A DNA stretch of 64,000 nt, from assembly GCF_011089895.1 (NCBI RefSeq), contig NZ_JAANAT010000003.1, positions 496,001-560,000 of the forward strand, written 5' to 3'. A program made the position numbers and the translations under genes. Shown here one piece after another: positions 17,450 through 25,948 of the stretch. Under the pieces are notes generated by a model. It was not told the DNA's origin. It did not search any database and saw only the letters and a list, made by a program, of their open reading frames with translations. This DNA is from Mucilaginibacter inviolabilis. GTDB lineage: Bacteria; Bacteroidota; Bacteroidia; Sphingobacteriales; Sphingobacteriaceae. The stretch's first letter is position 1. Each line of letters begins with the position of its first letter.

Positions 17450-17451
17450 GT

Positions 17452-18561
17452 TTAATGCATTTCGAGTATCATACCCTCCACCGTTAAGCCGGGGCCAAAG
17501 GCAAAGCTCATAATCTTTTGTTCCTGGAGGTTTTGGGCGGCCAGCATTTTCTGCAGCACAAATAATATAGTGGCCGACGACATGTTGCCGTACTCCTGCA
17601 AGGTTTGATAAGCAAAAGCATTGCTTTCTTCGGGAAGATCCAGGGCTGTTTCAACCGCCTCCAATATCTTGCGGCCGCCCGGGTGTACTGCGTAAGCGGT
17701 GATCTGCTCTGCTCCCATTTTTACTTTATGCAGAAAATGATCCATCACGGCTCCAATATGTTTTTTGATCTGTTTGGATACTTTGGAGGTGAGTATCATC
17801 TCGAAACCGGTATCGCCCACATGCCAGCCCATATCGTCGCGGGCTTCGGTTACAAATTCGGTATAAAAATTCTTTAAAGAGAAATAAGTTCCTGTGCCCG
17901 AACGCTTAGCCGTATTCTCCACCAGAACAGCCGCTGCACCATCGCTGAACAGGGAGTTAGCTACCCAGTTATCAAGGGTGTTTGCTTTTTGAAAATGCAG
18001 GGTACAAAGCTCAATGCTTACTATCAGTACTTTGGCTTCGGGGTTGGCCCGGCAAATATAGTCAGATACTTTGAGCGCGTTGATAGCGCCATAGCATCCC
18101 ATAAAATTAATACAGGTTCGTTCGGTATCGCGGTTAAGCGGTAGTTTTTCCACCAGTTCAATATCAATACCAGGGGCATGCATGCCGGTGCAGCTAACGG
18201 TAATGAGGTGGGTAATCTGCGGTAGGATGCTCGTATCAAAACCAGTAAGGCAATTTTGTACCGCTTTAACAGCAATGGATATAGCTTCTTTTTCGTAAAC
18301 TTTCAGCCGCTCTTTAGTGCCGGGAAATGGCTCCAGATGTGCCGATTGTTTAAAAAAAGTATATTGAGATGGATCACCAACGCCAAAATCCGGAATCACC
18401 GAATAGCGATGATCGATGCCGGAGTGGTCATAAATACTTTTCAGTCGGGCAGCATTGGTTGCATCCAGGCCAAACGCGTTCACCATGAAATGGTAAATGT
18501 CATTTTGAGCTATTCGATTGTCGGGATTCGCTATCCCAATGGCACTGATGCAACTATCCAT
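17452..18561 (-). CDS. Type III polyketide synthase (chalcone/stilbene synthase family)
   Basis: A 369-residue homodimeric ketosynthase-type enzyme. The catalytic triad is present: Cys156 (INFMGCYGAI), His293 (AVHPGGRKIL) and Asn326 (EYGNMSSA). Type III PKSs extend an acyl-CoA starter with malonyl-CoA without a carrier protein and cyclise the chain, often to resorcinols or pyrones. The methyltransferase and flavoprotein downstream recall Streptomyces srsABC (PKS, methyltransferase, hydroxylase for phenolic lipids). The UbiA-type prenyltransferase across the divergent promoter region suggests an added prenyl group. The exact product cannot be read from sequence. Confidence 0.92.
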   Translation of the reverse strand: MDSCISAIGIANPDNRIAQNDIYHFMVNAFGLDATNAARLKSIYDHSGIDHRYSVIPDFGVGDPSQYTFFKQSAHLEPFPGTKERLKVYEKEAISIAVKAVQNCLTGFDTSILPQITHLITVSCTGMHAPGIDIELVEKLPLNRDTERTCINFMGCYGAINALKVSDYICRANPEAKVLIVSIELCTLHFQKANTLDNWVANSLFSDGAAAVLVENTAKRSGTGTYFSLKNFYTEFVTEARDDMGWHVGDTGFEMILTSKVSKQIKKHIGAVMDHFLHKVKMGAEQITAYAVHPGGRKILEAVETALDLPEESNAFAYQTLQEYGNMSSATILFVLQKMLAAQNLQEQKIMSFAFGPGLTVEGMILEMH

Positions 18562-18592
18562 CTATATTTTTTTAGTATCAAGTAGTTTATTG

Positions 18593-18682
18593 GTATCAAG
18601 TAGCTAGTATCAAGTATCAAGATTTTTGAATGTTCTATTTTAAATAGAAATCACTTCTGTCTTGATACTAGCTACTTGATAC
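18593..18682. repeat. 22-base perfect inverted repeat overlapping the end of yceI
   Basis: GTATCAAGTAGCTAGTATCAAG (split here as 18593-18600 and 18601-18614) is repeated in reverse complement at 18661-18682. The interior has a second small stem (TTCTATTTTAAATAGAA). Extra TATCAAGTA units stand just left of the arm. The right arm runs into the last codons and stop of the YceI gene, so the repeat supplies its C-terminus. Confidence 0.8.
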
Positions 18683-19211
18683 TACTTTCCACATTCACCG
18701 TAACCGTAGCTTCGTCGGCCAGCACCATGCTGTTGCCGCCTAAGCCAAAATCCCTGCGGTTTATTTTAAAGTTACCATTAAATGCCGCGGCATTACCCTT
18801 TTCGGTATAAGTGAAAGGTACCTCTATCAGTTTTGTTTTGTCTTTTATAGTTACGTTAAAACTGCCGGTATAGTTGTCTCCGTTTTTATGTTTAAATGAA
18901 ACAGACTTTAGTGTGATCTTTGGATAAGTAGTTATATCAAAATAATCAGCGCTTTTGAGGTGATTATCACGCATCTCGTTATCGGTATTAATGGTGGCGG
19001 TTTCTACCGAAGCTACGATACTGCTGCCTGCAAGATCGGCCGGTTTAAACTGTACATCGGCTTGCAAACCGCTAAAAGCGCCGGTACAACTGATCCCCAT
19101 ATTTTTAATTTTAAAAGTAATAGCTGATTTGGTGACTGTTGTTTTAACCTGTGCAAAGCTGTTTGTTATTAAAAAAGCTAAAATGGCGGCGATATAAATT
19201 TTTTTCATCAT
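18672..19211 (-). CDS. YceI-family periplasmic lipid-binding-like protein
   Basis: A 179-residue exported protein with a signal peptide of about 20 residues. It has the YceI lipocalin-like pattern: FKIKNMGISCTGAFSGLQAD, then TINTDNEMRDNHLKSADYFD and FGLGGNSMVLADEATVTVN near the end. YceI proteins form a barrel that can hold a long isoprenoid or quinone. Lying upstream of the PKS gene on the same strand, it could carry the lipid product or an isoprenoid precursor through the periplasm; that is inference. Its last residues are encoded by an intergenic inverted repeat. Confidence 0.87.
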   Translation of the reverse strand: MMKKIYIAAILAFLITNSFAQVKTTVTKSAITFKIKNMGISCTGAFSGLQADVQFKPADLAGSSIVASVETATINTDNEMRDNHLKSADYFDITTYPKITLKSVSFKHKNGDNYTGSFNVTIKDKTKLIEVPFTYTEKGNAAAFNGNFKINRRDFGLGGNSMVLADEATVTVNVESSIK

Positions 19212-19275
19212 GAATTACGAACGTACTTTCAAACATAACATTTTATAAGGCACCAATTTTTACATTCGTAATTAC

Positions 19276-19328
19276 AAGGCAACCATGTTTACTATTATTA
19301 CGTTAATGAGGTTATGAAGGGTTGCCTT
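19276..19328. promoter_or_regulatory. Symmetric ECF-type promoter candidate between yceI and ubiA
   Basis: On the plus strand GGCAACC (19278-19284) is followed after 16 bases by CGTTAA (19301-19306), resembling the AAC and CGT motifs of ECF sigma promoters. The reverse strand carries GGCAACC (19321-19327 on the plus strand as GGTTGCC) with a CGTAAT-like element about 17 bases on. The arms AAGGCAACC and GGTTGCCTT are exact reverse complements. This would drive ubiA rightward and yceI-PKS leftward. It is a motif-based inference. Confidence 0.4.
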
Positions 19329-19381
19329 CGCCATTTAATAATATTTATCACAACCATCTATCTATTAAATAACCGCGCAGC

Positions 19382-20266
19382 ATGAACTTGAAACAGTTAA
19401 TACCTACCCGCTCGGCATGGGCGCATCTGCGTTTTGTGTTTTCTGTTTTTTTGCTCCCGGTGTATCTGTTTGCTTTTAGCCAGGCACATGACGTTCATTT
19501 TTGGCCCGCAGTTTTGGTTTTTTTTATATGGCATTTGCTGGCTTTCCCGGCAAGTAACGGCTATAACAGTTATTTTGACCGCGACGAGGAAAGTATCGCC
19601 CTGCTGGCCAAGCCGCCCGAGGTAGATATCAGCTTGTACTATTTTTCGATATTGCTGGAGCTGGTGGCTTTTTTGCTGGGCTTCCTGATCTGCTGGGAAT
19701 TTGCTTTCGCGGTATTGCTTTATGGCATTATGTCAAAACTGTACAGCCACTCGGCTACGCGGTTAAAAAAGTATCCTATTATTAGTTTTTTAACGGTTTT
19801 CTTTTTCCAGGGCGCATTTATTTACTATACTACTTATTCGGCTTTAAGCGGATTAAGTCTATTCAGGCATTGGGATATCGGCTTTACGGTTGCAGGGGCT
19901 ATATGCTCCTGTCTTATCGGGGCATCTTACCCGCTTACCCAGATCTATCAGCACGCCGAAGATAGCCGTCGTGGCGACCGTACGATCAGCCTGTTGCTGG
20001 GTTACAAAGGTTCCTTTATTTTTTCGGGTGTATTGTTTGCCCTGGGGATAGCCCTATCCTACTATTACTGGCATTCGGCAGGCCGGATGCTGCACTTTTA
20101 CTTTTTCCTGCTTTGCGCATTGCCTATATTTTTGTTTTTTAACTACTGGTTTTATAAAGTTGGCCAGTCGACCAAAAATGCCGACTATAAAAATGCCATG
20201 CGCATGAATTTTTTAAGCTCGGCCTGTATGCTTATTTATTTTGGGGTGCTGGCGATATTTGGGTAA
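19382..20266 (+). CDS. UbiA-family prenyltransferase
   Basis: A 294-residue membrane protein with about eight helices. The first Asp-rich motif is NGYNSYFDRDEESI and the second is YQHAEDSRRGDRTI, the paired prenyl-diphosphate/magnesium sites of UbiA enzymes. It would transfer an isoprenoid chain to an aromatic acceptor in the membrane. It is divergent from the yceI-PKS-flavoprotein-methyltransferase run and separated from it by a symmetric regulatory-looking region, so its acceptor is probably the aromatic type III PKS product. That link is inferred from position. Confidence 0.85.
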   Translation: MNLKQLIPTRSAWAHLRFVFSVFLLPVYLFAFSQAHDVHFWPAVLVFFIWHLLAFPASNGYNSYFDRDEESIALLAKPPEVDISLYYFSILLELVAFLLGFLICWEFAFAVLLYGIMSKLYSHSATRLKKYPIISFLTVFFFQGAFIYYTTYSALSGLSLFRHWDIGFTVAGAICSCLIGASYPLTQIYQHAEDSRRGDRTISLLLGYKGSFIFSGVLFALGIALSYYYWHSAGRMLHFYFFLLCALPIFLFFNYWFYKVGQSTKNADYKNAMRMNFLSSACMLIYFGVLAIFG

Positions 20267-20286
20267 TATTGAAATAACTCATTGGA

Positions 20287-20934
20287 ATGAAAAAGACCCT
20301 TATCGTCATTATATTCATATTACTGAGATATATCGGATTTGCTCAGCATCCTGACAGGGCAATTGATGATAGAATAAAGCACCAGGTTGCAATCCTCCGT
20401 AAAGAAGGTGTGGATACCATATGTATTTACCAGGAGTATTGCGTGGGCTGTGAAGTTACTTGGAATAATAAAAGCGACCGGTGTGATTATGATGGCTATT
20501 ACATTTCGGCTAGGCTATACTGGAAAAAGAATGGGTTAAGCTATATGACAGCCAAAGACAATTGCTTTGATTACAGTACGGCTAAAATTATGGCTGATAG
20601 TTTATGGGGATTTTATTTCAGAAATATGAATGAGATCAGAAAGGATACAATCAGGAGCTTTCAATATATAAAAATCGAAAACAATACAACCAAGATCTAT
20701 ACCTCAGCTATTGATCACTCTTTCTGGCAAAATATTACCATGATTGTTAATGATGATATTGTTGAAAAGCATCTTAATGATTATAATTTTGAAAAAGCTG
20801 CTGATATTGCGGGTCATCATCTGAATATTAATTACGAATACAACAGGAACACAAGCTCCAAAAAGCTGGAACTCTTTTTAGATTCTTTAACAAAATCACT
20901 ATCGAAAAGAAAAGTGATTTCGCGGATAAATTGA
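20287..20934 (+). CDS. Secreted cysteine-containing protein of unknown function
   Basis: A 215-residue protein with a signal peptide (MKKTLIVIIFILLRYIGFAQ). A cluster of cysteines lies at about 56-70 (YCVGCEVTW, SDRCDYDGYY) and one more near 97. No family was recognised. It starts 20 bases after the ubiA stop and could be co-transcribed, but nothing in its sequence ties it to the pathway. The base composition appears a little more AT-rich than its neighbours. Confidence 0.6.
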   Translation: MKKTLIVIIFILLRYIGFAQHPDRAIDDRIKHQVAILRKEGVDTICIYQEYCVGCEVTWNNKSDRCDYDGYYISARLYWKKNGLSYMTAKDNCFDYSTAKIMADSLWGFYFRNMNEIRKDTIRSFQYIKIENNTTKIYTSAIDHSFWQNITMIVNDDIVEKHLNDYNFEKAADIAGHHLNINYEYNRNTSSKKLELFLDSLTKSLSKRKVISRIN

Positions 20935-21007
20935 TCCTGTTTGTTTATCAGATGATACTGCCTTTAAAAAGAAGGCGGCAAACTCTTACCGCAGCAGCTC
21001 CACGATT

Positions 21008-22318
21008 CTAAAACTCCACGTGAGCCCTCAACGACAACACATTTACCGGGCCGCGGTCTTTATTATAAGCCGGGTTCAGGATAAACTGGTAATCGGGTGT
21101 GAGCCAGACTTTCTTCTGAAAAGCATTTATTTTATAATACAGTTCTGCTATCAACTCGTGGCCGTAATTAAGCTTACCATCACCAATAATAAAACCATAG
21201 CCACCGGCAGCCAGGTAATCACGATGTTGGGATGAAAGACCATTAGCTATAAAGGCCAGAGCCAGTTCGTCATCGGGGCGTTTCCATGATGTGCCCTTTA
21301 GCGTGCCACCAAAGCTTAGCGAACGGTCGATCTCGGTAAAATACCAGGTTTCGGTTTTACCATCGTTGTAACTTACTTTGGCAAACACACCAAAATCTTT
21401 ACTCAGGTACTGATCGGCACTAATGCCAAAGCCATATTTATGCTTGCCATAGGTAAGGTTGGTATCTACAACAGGGTTCACCGGGTTTTTAGCCAATGCC
21501 TCGCTGTAAATACCCATTTTGCCATTATTCCGGAAACCTAGTACCCGCACAGTACCCTTGTTGCCATTGATGGTGTAACGGCGCTCATATTCCATTGTTT
21601 GGGTATTGGCATGCCCTATTTTGGCATCCCAGATGGCTCCATTAGCGGTAGTGGTTGACATGGTGAAGGCAAAGCGGAGCGTCCAGTTGGGTTGCCCGAG
21701 CTCAAAATGACTGCCTAAAACATAGCCGCGCGTATTGGCCGGGTAATCCCAGGCACCATTATCCATTAAAGCCCAGTTCATAAATTGGGTTCGTGGATCA
21801 TGGCTGAATTCGTTACCATCATAAAAATCGGCCATACCAAATTTACCGATGGTAAAGGTGAAGTATCGTTTGCTTTTTAAGCCGGCTAATTGATTATTAT
21901 CATCGGTGAGGGTATCTTTTTCTTTACCCCATTCAAAGTTTTGGGTAAAATACAAACGGGCTATGTAAATTTTAGGTTCCGTAGCGCCTACCCTAAAAGT
22001 TTCCCCATTTGGAAAGCCGGCTACACCCAGTGTTTTACTCAAACCAGCCCCTCCGGATAGTTCCGGATTGAAAACAGCCTGCGCCCCTTTCCATAACCTG
22101 GCCGCACCAAAAAGTGTGGTAGTAATGGAGCTTTGTGTTTCTGATTTGGTGAGTAAGCTGTTAGTGCCGGTATAGGGGGCGCCAAATGATGGCTTGTATT
22201 GGGTAATAATAGTTTGTTGGAAATGGAGATTAAAACGCTGTTGTTTCAGGGTATCCTGGGCAAATACAAATAGGGTAAAGTTCAGCAGGAGAGTAGTTAG
22301 CAGTATCGTTTTTTTCAT
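21008..22318 (-). CDS. OprB-like carbohydrate porin
   Basis: The start is at ATG 22318; the frame is open to a TTG three codons earlier, but MKKTILLTTLLLNFTLFVFA is a clear signal peptide, leaving a 436-residue protein. The mature part is rich in alternating beta strands and shows features of the OprB-type porin group, such as GKFGMADFYDGNEFSHDPRT and NWALMDNGAWDYPANTRGY. It ends in an aromatic residue (HVEF), usual for outer membrane barrels. It probably passes sugars or other small solutes across the outer membrane. No transporter is next to it. Confidence 0.8.
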   Translation of the reverse strand: MKKTILLTTLLLNFTLFVFAQDTLKQQRFNLHFQQTIITQYKPSFGAPYTGTNSLLTKSETQSSITTTLFGAARLWKGAQAVFNPELSGGAGLSKTLGVAGFPNGETFRVGATEPKIYIARLYFTQNFEWGKEKDTLTDDNNQLAGLKSKRYFTFTIGKFGMADFYDGNEFSHDPRTQFMNWALMDNGAWDYPANTRGYVLGSHFELGQPNWTLRFAFTMSTTTANGAIWDAKIGHANTQTMEYERRYTINGNKGTVRVLGFRNNGKMGIYSEALAKNPVNPVVDTNLTYGKHKYGFGISADQYLSKDFGVFAKVSYNDGKTETWYFTEIDRSLSFGGTLKGTSWKRPDDELALAFIANGLSSQHRDYLAAGGYGFIIGDGKLNYGHELIAELYYKINAFQKKVWLTPDYQFILNPAYNKDRGPVNVLSLRAHVEF

Positions 22319-22354
22319 CAACCTCAAATTTGGGGCAAAGAAACTAAACTTTAT

Positions 22355-23008
22355 TTAGTTTATCATTCCGCATTCATTATAAAATTGTTTTAAATAGGTT
22401 TCCATAAAATCGTGCCGTTGCTGCGCCAGCTTTTTGCCTGTGGTGGTATTCATCTTATCTTTCAGCAATAAAAGCTTTTCATAAAAATGGTTGATGGTTG
22501 GTGCCGATGTGTTTTTATATTCCTCCTTGCTCATGTTCAGATTAGGCTCAATCTCGGGATTGTAGAGCTCCCGGCCCTTAAAACCACCATAGGTAAAAGC
22601 CCGGGCAATACCAATAGCGCCAATAGCGTCCAGGCGATCAGCATCCTGTACAATAGCCAGTTCGGGAGAGTGAAAGGATGGTTTATCAAAACTTGATTTG
22701 AAAGACATGTGCCGGATAATCTGCTGCACATGTTCAATAATAGCGGCGTTTACCTGTATGCTTTGCAGATAATTGCCTGCCGTGCGCGGGCCTATCTCTT
22801 CGTCGCCATTGTGGAATTTACTATCGGCAATATCATGTAATAATGCCGCCAGTTCAACCGTAAGCAGATCGGCTTTTTCGGTTTGTGCTATCAATTTGGC
22901 ATTAGTCCAAACTCTTTGTATATGCCACCAATCATGGCCGCCTTCGGCATTTTTAAGTGTTTCGCGCACAAATTGTACGGTTGCGTCAATCAATTCACTA
23001 TGTTCCAT
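22355..23008 (-). CDS. HD-domain phosphohydrolase
   Basis: A 217-residue protein of the HD superfamily. Metal ligands are seen as HDWWHIQRV near residue 20, LLHDIADSKF in the middle, and a later Asp in IVQDADRLDAIGAIG. This resembles YedJ/YfbR-like hydrolases acting on nucleotides or phosphate esters; the substrate is unknown. It follows the porin on the same strand with a short gap. Confidence 0.85.
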   Translation of the reverse strand: MEHSELIDATVQFVRETLKNAEGGHDWWHIQRVWTNAKLIAQTEKADLLTVELAALLHDIADSKFHNGDEEIGPRTAGNYLQSIQVNAAIIEHVQQIIRHMSFKSSFDKPSFHSPELAIVQDADRLDAIGAIGIARAFTYGGFKGRELYNPEIEPNLNMSKEEYKNTSAPTINHFYEKLLLLKDKMNTTTGKKLAQQRHDFMETYLKQFYNECGMIN

Positions 23009-23147
23009 CGGTCAAAAATAGTAAAAAGCTTATGGCCGAAAGCAAAAAGCACAAAGCAAAAAGATATTTCTATCCCCTGCTTTGTGCATTTGATTATTAT
23101 AATATATAAAACGAGCTTTAGGCTTTCTGCCTTCCGCTTTATGCTTA

Positions 23148-23387
23148 TCAGGCGGCTACTACTTTTTCGGTCTCGATGAGTTCATGAACATCCGAGCCCA
23201 GTATAGCAGCTATTTGAAAAAGGCGTTCAACCGTTATTTTAGTATAACCTAATTCAATTTTGCTGTAAGCATTTTGCGATATACTCAATTTTGCAGCAAG
23301 ATATTCTTGCGTATAGTTCAGGCCCTCCCTGGTATTCCTGATATTGGCAGCAATCGCCTTTATTTTGAAATTCAGCATCTCTTTCAT
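23148..23387 (-). CDS. Small XRE-type helix-turn-helix regulator
   Basis: A 79-residue protein that is mostly one Cro/CI-type DNA-binding domain (LNYTQEYLAAKLSISQNAYS, then YTKITVERLFQIAAIL). A short C-terminal tail follows. Such short regulators are common in Bacteroidota and often act on neighbouring genes. The spacer on its downstream side contains repeated AAAGCACAAAGCA-like words. No toxin partner is adjacent. Confidence 0.82.
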   Translation of the reverse strand: MKEMLNFKIKAIAANIRNTREGLNYTQEYLAAKLSISQNAYSKIELGYTKITVERLFQIAAILGSDVHELIETEKVVAA

Positions 23388-23536
23388 TCACGTAATAGAT
23401 TGGTTATCTATAATTAACGAAACTAATAAACAGATGGATTTCTGTTTTTCTATTTTTAATTGAATTTTTTTTAATGGGTCGTGAAAGGTTAAAAAACGGA
23501 AGAGTGAAAATAAGAGGGAACAACAGCGCAAAAAAC

Positions 23537-23570
23537 AAACCCATGAGCAATTCAATGATCATGGGTTTTG
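23537..23570. terminator. Terminator-like hairpin between XRE and a secreted unknown
   Basis: AAACCCATGA (23537-23546) pairs with TCATGGGTTT (23559-23568) around a 12-base loop, followed by TTG. It lies downstream of the leftward secreted-protein gene at 23597, so it probably ends that transcript. Confidence 0.6.
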
Positions 23571-23596
23571 TCTGTTAAAATTTTATGGCTATTATA

Positions 23597-24094
23597 TTAT
23601 TCAGGTATATCGTAACTTACTATAACTGTAGGTAACAGGGTGGCATACTCTAAAGGTACCTGGTTGTATGATATAATAGGTTTACGCTGACTATAAAATT
23701 TGTAAGCATCCTTGATCGTTGCATTACTGGCCGCAGTTGGCGGGTTAAAGCTGATCGAAAATGGGATAATAAAATCGTGAAATTTCTCATGATCAGGGAT
23801 CACCCATTTGTGATTTGATTTTTTAAGCGCTTCAATAATTGGTAAGGTTAGTACATAATCGTCGGCATAATAAACAATTATTTTTTTGATGGTACCCTTT
23901 TCATCCGCCGTAAATTTAAATACAGCAGTACCTGTAGCTTTCTTGTTAATGATATCCTGCGTTACTTTGAGGCTATCTCTAAAAAAACGGGTCATTACCG
24001 CGCCACCTCCCTGAAACGGAAATGCCAGTTCGGTTTGCGCTTTGCAATAGGCTGATAATAAAATAGCAGCTGATAATAATATGATCTTCTTCAT
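23597..24094 (-). CDS. Secreted protein with TonB_C-like features
   Basis: A 165-residue protein with a signal peptide (MKKIILLSAAILLSAYCKAQ). The mature part has a strand-helix pattern (GTAVFKFTADEKGTIKKIIV, then PIIEALKKSNHKW and FIIPFSISF) that recalls a TonB C-terminal domain, though the typical glycine-rich loop is weak. It begins exactly where the methyltransferase gene stops (stop at 24095), so the two are in one transcript. Function is unknown. Confidence 0.6.
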   Translation of the reverse strand: MKKIILLSAAILLSAYCKAQTELAFPFQGGGAVMTRFFRDSLKVTQDIINKKATGTAVFKFTADEKGTIKKIIVYYADDYVLTLPIIEALKKSNHKWVIPDHEKFHDFIIPFSISFNPPTAASNATIKDAYKFYSQRKPIISYNQVPLEYATLLPTVIVSYDIPE

Positions 24095-25267
24095 TTATAC
24101 TTCTTTTGGTTCTCTTTTGCTGCCTTCATACAGCTCATATTCCAGTAAACGGCAATCCAGCTTACCATTGTAAAATTCAATTCTGCGCGACGGGCGAAGG
24201 CCGATTTTTTTAGCCAGGTCTGGATTTCCTGTAAAAATATAGCCCCGGTATCCCAGGCATTTCTTTTTCATAAAATCGCCCATGCGTGCATAGGTAGCTT
24301 CCAGTTTGGAGTGTACACCCAGGCGTTCACCATATTCGGGGTTAAACATTACAATGCCTGTATCCTCGGGTACTTCAGTGTCTGCAAAATCACAAACGCT
24401 AAAATCTATCAAATGGTCTACACCTGCCGTTTTTGCATTCTTTTGTGCGATATCAACGGCATCGGCAGACAGATCGGTAGCGATGATCTTAAAGCCCGTT
24501 TCCTTTTTTGCCTTGTCTTTTAATTTACGGCGCTCGGTAAAAAATACCGTTTCATCATAACCTAAAATATGCATAAAGCCATAGTTCATCCTGAACAGGC
24601 CCGGGCATTTATCGGTTGCCAGCAAGGCGGCTTCGATGGCTAAAGTGCCCGATCCGCACATGGGATTGATGAACGTGCTTTGCCTGTCCCAGTTGGTAGC
24701 CATAACGGTTGAGGCCGCCAGGGCCTCCAGCATTGGCGCTTTACCTGGTATTTTACGATAACTGTGTTTGGCCAGGGTTTCGCCCGATGTATCGATAAAA
24801 ACATCCGCATCGCTATCCTGCCAATACAGATGTATCAGCGTTTTGTTGGCTTCGGCGCCCGAGTTGGGGCGAATGCCTTTTATGGATTTTATCCTGTCGG
24901 CAATAGCATCTTTTACCTTTACATTGGCAAACAGAGGCGTAAGGATATGTTCGTTATTTACGTTTGATGATACCGAGAAATATCCGGCAAAATCAATCAG
25001 TTTTTCCCACTCAATGGTAACCAGCTCATTGTAAAGCTGAGCCGGATCATCGGCTTTAAAGCTTTTGAGTAAATAAAGCACCTGGCTGGCGCAGCGCAGG
25101 TTAAGGTTAAGCGCAATGGTATCGGTTACGGTACCTTTAAGCTCAATCCCGGTCTGGAAAACACGGGTTGGTGTAAAGCCCAGTGCCTCAACTTCTTGCT
25201 GCAGATAAGGCGAAAGCCTTTTATTGCATGTAATTACGATTTTACTCTCGGTGTGGAAAACTTGCAT
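24095..25267 (-). CDS. THUMP-domain RNA guanine N2-methyltransferase
   Basis: A 390-residue protein. The N-terminal third has a THUMP RNA-binding domain. The C-terminal part is a UPF0020/RlmL-type methyltransferase with FINPMCGSGTLAIEAALLAT as the SAM site and a catalytic NPxY-type loop reading MFNPEYGERLG. The loop carries Glu where E. coli RlmL and most relatives have Pro (NPPY). The likely target is a guanine in 23S rRNA or tRNA. A divergent DUF3127 gene lies 90 bases away. Confidence 0.85.
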   Translation of the reverse strand: MQVFHTESKIVITCNKRLSPYLQQEVEALGFTPTRVFQTGIELKGTVTDTIALNLNLRCASQVLYLLKSFKADDPAQLYNELVTIEWEKLIDFAGYFSVSSNVNNEHILTPLFANVKVKDAIADRIKSIKGIRPNSGAEANKTLIHLYWQDSDADVFIDTSGETLAKHSYRKIPGKAPMLEALAASTVMATNWDRQSTFINPMCGSGTLAIEAALLATDKCPGLFRMNYGFMHILGYDETVFFTERRKLKDKAKKETGFKIIATDLSADAVDIAQKNAKTAGVDHLIDFSVCDFADTEVPEDTGIVMFNPEYGERLGVHSKLEATYARMGDFMKKKCLGYRGYIFTGNPDLAKKIGLRPSRRIEFYNGKLDCRLLEYELYEGSKREPKEV

Positions 25268-25357
25268 ATTTATTTTGCGAATTTATAAATTAAAAACACC
25301 CTATTTTAATTTCTTATCTATTAACTTTACATTTTAAATTTTTTTGAGAAGATTATT

Positions 25358-25726
25358 ATGGAAGTTAAAGGTAAGGTATATGAAGTGTCGCCAACAGTGC
25401 AGGTTACTGAATCACTAAAAAAACGCGAACTAATACTTGAATATATTGAGAACCCTCAATATCCTGAATATTTAAAGTTTGAAGCTATACAGGACCGTTG
25501 CGCCCTGCTTGACGCTGTTAAAGTAGGTGATGATGTAGAAGTGTTTTTTAACCTGAAAGGTCGTCCTTGGACTGATAAAACAGGCAAAAAAAGCTATTTC
25601 AATTCATTACAGTTATGGCGTGTTAATGCTTTGGCCGCAGGTGCCGGAAGCGCTACCACACCAGAGTATGCAGCACCATCACCGGATATTGCCTCTTCGG
25701 CCGATGATGATGATCTGCCATTCTAA
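25358..25726 (+). CDS. DUF3127 protein, single-strand-binding-like
   Basis: A 122-residue protein that starts MEVKGKVYEVSPTVQVTESL and shows the DUF3127 pattern of short strands (KRELILEYIE, FEAIQDRC, VEVFFNLKGRPW) that resembles an OB fold. The acidic tail ends in DDDDLPF, very like the C-terminal protein-interaction tail of single-stranded DNA-binding proteins. A nucleic-acid role is therefore likely but not proven. A strong terminator follows 35 bases after the stop. Confidence 0.85.
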   Translation: MEVKGKVYEVSPTVQVTESLKKRELILEYIENPQYPEYLKFEAIQDRCALLDAVKVGDDVEVFFNLKGRPWTDKTGKKSYFNSLQLWRVNALAAGAGSATTPEYAAPSPDIASSADDDDLPF

Positions 25727-25761
25727 TTTCGCGGTGCGATAAGAAAAATATCATCTATATT

Positions 25762-25797
25762 AAAAAGATCCCTTTTAAAACTAAAAGGGATCTTTTT
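25762..25797 (+). terminator. Rho-independent terminator after DUF3127
   Basis: AAAAAGATCCCTTTT (25762-25776) pairs perfectly with AAAAGGGATCTTTTT (25783-25797) around a 6-base loop; the T run is part of the stem end. Confidence 0.9.
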
Positions 25798-25948
25798 GCA
25801 TTCAGGCGTTTTTAAAGCTATGGGGGGATTCCCCTATATTGGGATGGGTAGATAACAATCTAATGTCAGTCATTGGTTACCTAAGTAAGAGTAATAAGCC
25901 ATGATTAGATATTGAGCTCAAAAGCCGTTAAGCAATAACATGAAGCAT

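Noticed and set aside
22883..23179. 98-codon frame spanning the HD gene start and the spacer
   Set aside because: It is opposite the HD-domain gene and then runs through AAAGCA-type repeats; no coding signal.
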